Assembly (NCBI RefSeq): GCF_001612845.1
Contig: NZ_BDBF01000006.1
Coordinates: forward strand, 124,001 to 188,000
Origin: Nocardia elegans NBRC 108235
Lineage (GTDB): Bacteria; Actinomycetota; Actinomycetes; Mycobacteriales; Mycobacteriaceae
Length of the DNA: 64,000 nucleotides
Reading direction: 5' to 3'
In this document: piece after piece, positions 60,732 through 64,000 of the stretch
Numbering within the stretch: the stretch's first letter is position 1
How the letters are laid out: each line of letters starts with the position of its first letter
The notes under the pieces: model-generated
Databases searched by the model: none
What the model was told of the DNA's origin: nothing
The model's input: the letters and a program-made list of their open reading frames with translations, nothing else
Translations under genes and position numbers: made by a program

Positions 60732-61919
60732 TCAGCGCGGCATCTTCAGCCCGCGCTCGGCGATGATGTTCCGCATGATCTCCGAGCTGCCTCCGGCGAT
60801 CGTGTAGGCGCGGGCGTAGAGGAATTCGTCCTGCCATCGGCCGTTGTCGACCGCCTCGCGGTCACCTTCGACCAGAATGCCCGCCTCCCCGCTCAATTCC
60901 AGTGCGAAGCGCGAAATGTCAACGCCCAGTTCGCTGAACATCAGTTTGGCCATGGGCGCGTCCTGCACTCGCTCGGTACCACGCGACCACCGGCTGATGT
61001 TGGCGTAGACCAGCGCGGACAGTGCCTCGACCTCGGCCCGGAACTTGCCGAGCGCCTCCTGCACCGCGCCGTCTTCGATGGCCGGCCGTCCACCTCTGGT
61101 GATTCGCTTCGCCAGATCTTCGAGCGCGTCCACGTTCTGACGCAGCCGCACCACGCTCGTGGCGACCCCGCTGCGCTCGTGTCCGAGACTCGAATTGGCA
61201 ATGGCCCAACCGAAATTGAGCTCGCCGATCAAGGCGTCGGCGGGCAGTTCGACATTGTCGAGGAATACCTCGTTGAAGTCCGACGTGCCGGTCATCTCGC
61301 GCAGCGGGCGCACATCGACACCGGGCAGGCTCATATCGACGATGAACGCGCTGATGCCCTTGTGTTTGGGCGCGTCCGGATCGGTGCGGGCCAGCAGATA
61401 GCCATAGTCGGCCCAGTGTCCGTTGGTGGTCCACACCTTCTGGCCGGTGACCCGGAAGCCTCCGCTCTCGGTCCGGACCGCCTTGGTGCGCAGCGATGCC
61501 AGGTCGCTGCCGGAGCTGGGCTCACTGAACAGCTGGCACCAGGTGTCCTTGCCGGAACGGATACCCGGAAGGTAGCGCTGACGCTGCTCTTCGGTGCCGA
61601 AGTCGATCAGGGCGTGCGAGACCAGAGCGCCCGCGCCCGCGAAGTGCGGCGCCTGGGCTCGCGCGATCTCCTCCCCGACCACCACATCACGTTCGGCCTG
61701 ATACGAACTCCCCTGTCCCCCGTACTGTTCCGGCCAGTCCCCGCCCATGTATCCGGCGGCGAAAAGCTTGCCGATCCACTCGGTGATCAGGGTCTGCTCG
61801 GCCCGGTTCTCGGCGCTTCGCACACCGGCCTTCGGCGGGATCGCGGGCGCATTGGCCTCGACGAATTCCCGCACTTCGAGCCGGAACCGCTCGAGCTCCG
61901 GGCTCATTCCGTAGTCCAT
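60732..61919 (-). CDS. Acyl-CoA dehydrogenase
   Basis: 395 residues. QLFSEPSSGSDLASLRTKAV (FAD/substrate motif), FRVTGQKVWTTNGHWADYG, PLREMTGTSDFNEVFLDNV, and an ending IAGGSSEIMRNIIAERGLKMPR. Resembles the FAD-binding (alpha) subunit type of actinobacterial heteromeric acyl-CoA dehydrogenases, so it may pair with the protein at 57282; not shown. AGGAGGAG lies 7 nt before the ATG at 61919; the longer reading to 62420 overlaps the ECH gene. Second in the leftward unit from 62730. Confidence 0.92.
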   Translation of the reverse strand: MDYGMSPELERFRLEVREFVEANAPAIPPKAGVRSAENRAEQTLITEWIGKLFAAGYMGGDWPEQYGGQGSSYQAERDVVVGEEIARAQAPHFAGAGALVSHALIDFGTEEQRQRYLPGIRSGKDTWCQLFSEPSSGSDLASLRTKAVRTESGGFRVTGQKVWTTNGHWADYGYLLARTDPDAPKHKGISAFIVDMSLPGVDVRPLREMTGTSDFNEVFLDNVELPADALIGELNFGWAIANSSLGHERSGVATSVVRLRQNVDALEDLAKRITRGGRPAIEDGAVQEALGKFRAEVEALSALVYANISRWSRGTERVQDAPMAKLMFSELGVDISRFALELSGEAGILVEGDREAVDNGRWQDEFLYARAYTIAGGSSEIMRNIIAERGLKMPR

Positions 61920-61947
61920 CTGGCTACTCCTCCTGGCGACCCGGCGG

Positions 61948-62730
61948 TCAGCGAACCTCGTACTTGCGGGTGGGCACTTCGGACCGTACGACCTGCTCCT
62001 GACCGATCGGGTTGCCAATGATCGTGTACGACATACCCGTGGCGAGGGCGTTCGAGCGGCCGGTGTCGCGGGACTCCCAGATCGCCCGGATGCTGCCCTG
62101 CACCGCGGCCGGTGGTTTGGCGGCGATTCGCTCGGCGAGGGCCTGCGCACGATCCCACAACTGCGCCCGCGGCAGCACCTCGCTGACGAAACCGATCTGA
62201 TGCGCGCGTTCGGCCGACATGCGCTCGTCGAGTCCGAGCAGCACCATCCGCAGCACCTCACCGATCGGGATGCGGTGAGCGAGACCGATCGGCTCGAGGG
62301 CCGCGACCATACCGTAGGAGACATGCGGGTCGAAGAACTGAGCGTCGTCGCTGGCGATGATGATGTCGGCCTCGTTGAGCCAGTAGAGGGCACCACCGGC
62401 GACCATGCCGTGCACCGCACAGATCAGCGGCTTCCAGCACCCGTTCTGCTTGGGCGAGAGATCGACGCCCGGGTCCTGCCGGCTGAACGGATTGTCGGCG
62501 AGGAAGGTCCCTTCCTTCACGTCCACCCCGGTACAGAAGGCGCGATCACCGCTGGCCCGCAGCACGATCGCGTGCACATCGTCCTCGTCGTCGGCGAACC
62601 GCCACAGCGCCTTGAACTCCGCGCGCATCGCGTCGTTGAAGGAGTTCAACCGATCCGGCCGGTTGAGCGTGATGGTCAAGACGTGGTCCTTGCGCTCCGC
62701 TATGACCGTGGTCAATCCGTTCAGATCCAC
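61948..62730 (-). CDS. Enoyl-CoA hydratase/isomerase family protein
   Basis: 260 residues: LTITLNRPDRLNSFNDAMRAE, RASGDRAFCTGVDVKEG, VHGMVAGGALYWLNEAD and VSYGMVAALEPIGLAH. The first hydratase glutamate is not in place (GGALYW), whereas the second motif keeps MVAALE. A long insert (PFSRQDPGVDLSPKQNGCWKP) sits before the second half. Probably an isomerase, lyase or divergent hydratase of side-chain oxidation. GTG start with AGGAGG close upstream; operator-like site 62770-62781 lies 40 bp before it. Confidence 0.86.
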   Translation of the reverse strand: MDLNGLTTVIAERKDHVLTITLNRPDRLNSFNDAMRAEFKALWRFADDEDDVHAIVLRASGDRAFCTGVDVKEGTFLADNPFSRQDPGVDLSPKQNGCWKPLICAVHGMVAGGALYWLNEADIIIASDDAQFFDPHVSYGMVAALEPIGLAHRIPIGEVLRMVLLGLDERMSAERAHQIGFVSEVLPRAQLWDRAQALAERIAAKPPAAVQGSIRAIWESRDTGRSNALATGMSYTIIGNPIGQEQVVRSEVPTRKYEVR

Positions 62731-62769
62731 CGTTCCTCCTGCCGTCGCCTATGATCTCGACAAAGCTTA

Positions 62770-62781
62770 CTAAGTTATCCT
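62770..62781. promoter_or_regulatory. Operator-like site in the ECH/oxidoreductase promoter
   Basis: CTAAGTTATCCT, which on the other strand is AGGATAACTTAG, 11 of 12 bases identical to 36036-36047. It lies between the leftward ECH (62730) and the rightward oxidoreductase (62839), so it can control both. Confidence 0.6.
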
Positions 62782-62838
62782 TCAAATGTCAGTAGTCGGG
62801 CCGTGCGCCGACAAGAACGAGGCCGGGAGACCCGATCC

Positions 62839-63924
62839 ATGACGCAAAGCTTGCTCTTCTCATCGCTGCCCCTGCGCGGGGTCACGGTCAAGAACCGGCT
62901 GTGGGTCGCGCCCATGGCTCAATACTCCGCCACCGACAACGGCGTCCCGACCGACTGGCACCTGGCCCACCTCGGTGGCATGGCCCGCGGCGGCGCCGGT
63001 TTGGTGATGTCGGAAGCCACCGCGGTGGTGCCCGAGGGCCGCATCTGCATCCCCGACGCCGGTATCTGGAGCGACGAACACGCCGAAGCCTGGTCCCGGA
63101 TCACTCGATTCATCGTCGGCCAAGGGTCTGTTCCGGGGATGCAACTCGCGCACGCCGGCCGCAAGGGCAGCACCCAGATTCCCACACAGGGACGCGGCGC
63201 GATCACCGAAGCCGAGGGCGGCTGGCGCACCGTGGCTCCATCCGCGATCGCCTATACGGGATTGCCGCAACCGCATGCGCTGACCATCGAGGAAATCGCG
63301 GAGATCGTCGCCGCCTACGCCGCCGCCGCGCGACGCGCCGTCGAGGCGGGTTTCCAGGTTCTGGAAATCCATGCCGCACACGGCTATCTGCTCAACGAAT
63401 TCCTCTCGCCGCTCGGCAACGACCGCACCGACCGCTACGGCGGCGACTTCACCGGCCGCACCCTCATCCTGCACCAGGTCGTGGGGGCCATCCGCGCGGT
63501 GATCCCCGAAACGATGCCGCTGTTCGTGCGCCTGTCGGCCACCGACTGGGCCGAGGGCGGTTGGACGGTCGAGGACACCGTGCGGCTGTGCGCCGACCTC
63601 GAGGGCACCGGCGTAGACATGATCGACGTCTCCAGCGGCGGCATGGTCGCCCATCAGAAAATCACGGTCGGCCCCGGCTACCAGGTCCCGTTCGCCCGCG
63701 CCGCGCGCGCGGCCTCATCCATCCCGGTGATCGCGGTCGGATTGATCACCGAGGCCGTCCAGGCCGAACAGCTCCTGGTCGACGGCGCGGCCGACGCGCT
63801 CATGTTCGGCCGCCAACTGCTACGTGAACCGCACTGGCCCTTCCGCGCGGCAGTCGAACTCAAATCCGAACTGCGCTGGCCCGGCCCATACCGTTCGGCC
63901 CGATACCAGGGCAGCATCCCCTGA
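62839..63924 (+). CDS. Old Yellow Enzyme-type NADH:flavin oxidoreductase
   Basis: 361 residues, an FMN TIM barrel of the YqjM/NADH:flavin oxidoreductase type: LRGVTVKNRLWVAPMAQYSATDNGVPTDWHLAHLGGMARGGAGLVMSEAT, LAHAGRKGS, EIHAAHGYLLNEFLSPLGNDRTDRYGG, VDMIDVSSGG, and ALMFGRQLLREPHWP. The His/Asn-type substrate ligands are at LAHAGRK and HAAHGYL. It would reduce an activated C=C bond. GGGAG lies about 10 nt before the ATG. The last 76 nt of the window hold nothing recognisable. Confidence 0.92.
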   Translation: MTQSLLFSSLPLRGVTVKNRLWVAPMAQYSATDNGVPTDWHLAHLGGMARGGAGLVMSEATAVVPEGRICIPDAGIWSDEHAEAWSRITRFIVGQGSVPGMQLAHAGRKGSTQIPTQGRGAITEAEGGWRTVAPSAIAYTGLPQPHALTIEEIAEIVAAYAAAARRAVEAGFQVLEIHAAHGYLLNEFLSPLGNDRTDRYGGDFTGRTLILHQVVGAIRAVIPETMPLFVRLSATDWAEGGWTVEDTVRLCADLEGTGVDMIDVSSGGMVAHQKITVGPGYQVPFARAARAASSIPVIAVGLITEAVQAEQLLVDGAADALMFGRQLLREPHWPFRAAVELKSELRWPGPYRSARYQGSIP

Positions 63925-64000
63925 CCCGCGCTCGGACGATCCGCTCCGGTCAGTGCGGTACGTCGGCGCACCCCTCGGCCGCCCGCCGCCACTTTGCTGC

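Noticed and set aside
60675..62021. Rightward ORF of about 448 codons antisense to a dehydrogenase
   Set aside because: Shadow of the acyl-CoA dehydrogenase and ECH; no motifs of its own.

Overview
The window looks like chromosomal DNA of a high-GC mycolic-acid actinomycete, most likely Nocardia or a close relative. Evidence: GC-rich coding throughout, an Lsr2-type nucleoid protein, a PknK-type kinase, many FadD/FadE/EchA-type lipid-catabolism genes, and a very large NRPS. The genus is an inference from gene content; there is no rRNA marker and I saw no tRNA.

Region 1 (1-11489, minus): the first three and a half modules of a giant non-ribosomal peptide synthetase, cut by the left window edge (C-A-T, C-A-T, C-A-T, C-A...). 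The first module has an EntF-like condensation domain and a serine-type adenylation code. A 20-bp palindrome lies upstream of its start.

Region 2 (about 11.6-24.6 kb): an accessory island with lower GC and patchy coding. It starts with an integrase / excisionase / small-gene operon and carries a second-type cargo: an Lsr2 copy, a zinc-ribbon membrane protein, a coiled-coil HTH protein, a frameshifted conserved gene, a truncated zinc-ribbon/amidoligase-like gene joined in frame to an XRE-MmyB regulator, a frameshifted HTH_17 gene, three tandem hairpins, two further XRE/MmyB-like regulators, and a KAS III-like enzyme. Several genes are decayed, and no attachment repeats could be identified.

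Region 3 (about 24.6-64 kb): a large acyl-CoA catabolic region. It contains a CaiB-type CoA-transferase plus amidohydrolase pair, an HSD10-like SDR, a fused double acyl-CoA dehydrogenase, three further acyl-CoA dehydrogenases, five enoyl-CoA hydratase-family genes, thiolase, several hotdog thioesterases, an acyl-CoA ligase plus a deleted ligase pair, a nitronate-monooxygenase-like flavoprotein, an amidohydrolase_2 enzyme, an Old Yellow Enzyme-type oxidoreductase, and a branched-chain-amino-acid-type ABC importer whose two permeases and one ATPase are fused in one protein. Together they could import, activate, beta-oxidise and cleave an unidentified carboxylic acid. Related operator-like palindromes (core AGTKAACT) occur upstream of six transcription units in this region, which suggests one shared regulator. 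PknK, a glutathione peroxidase and two TetR regulators are interspersed. Four genes here are visibly broken: two ligases in a deletion scar, one frameshifted alpha/beta hydrolase, and remnants near 23.8-24.1 kb.
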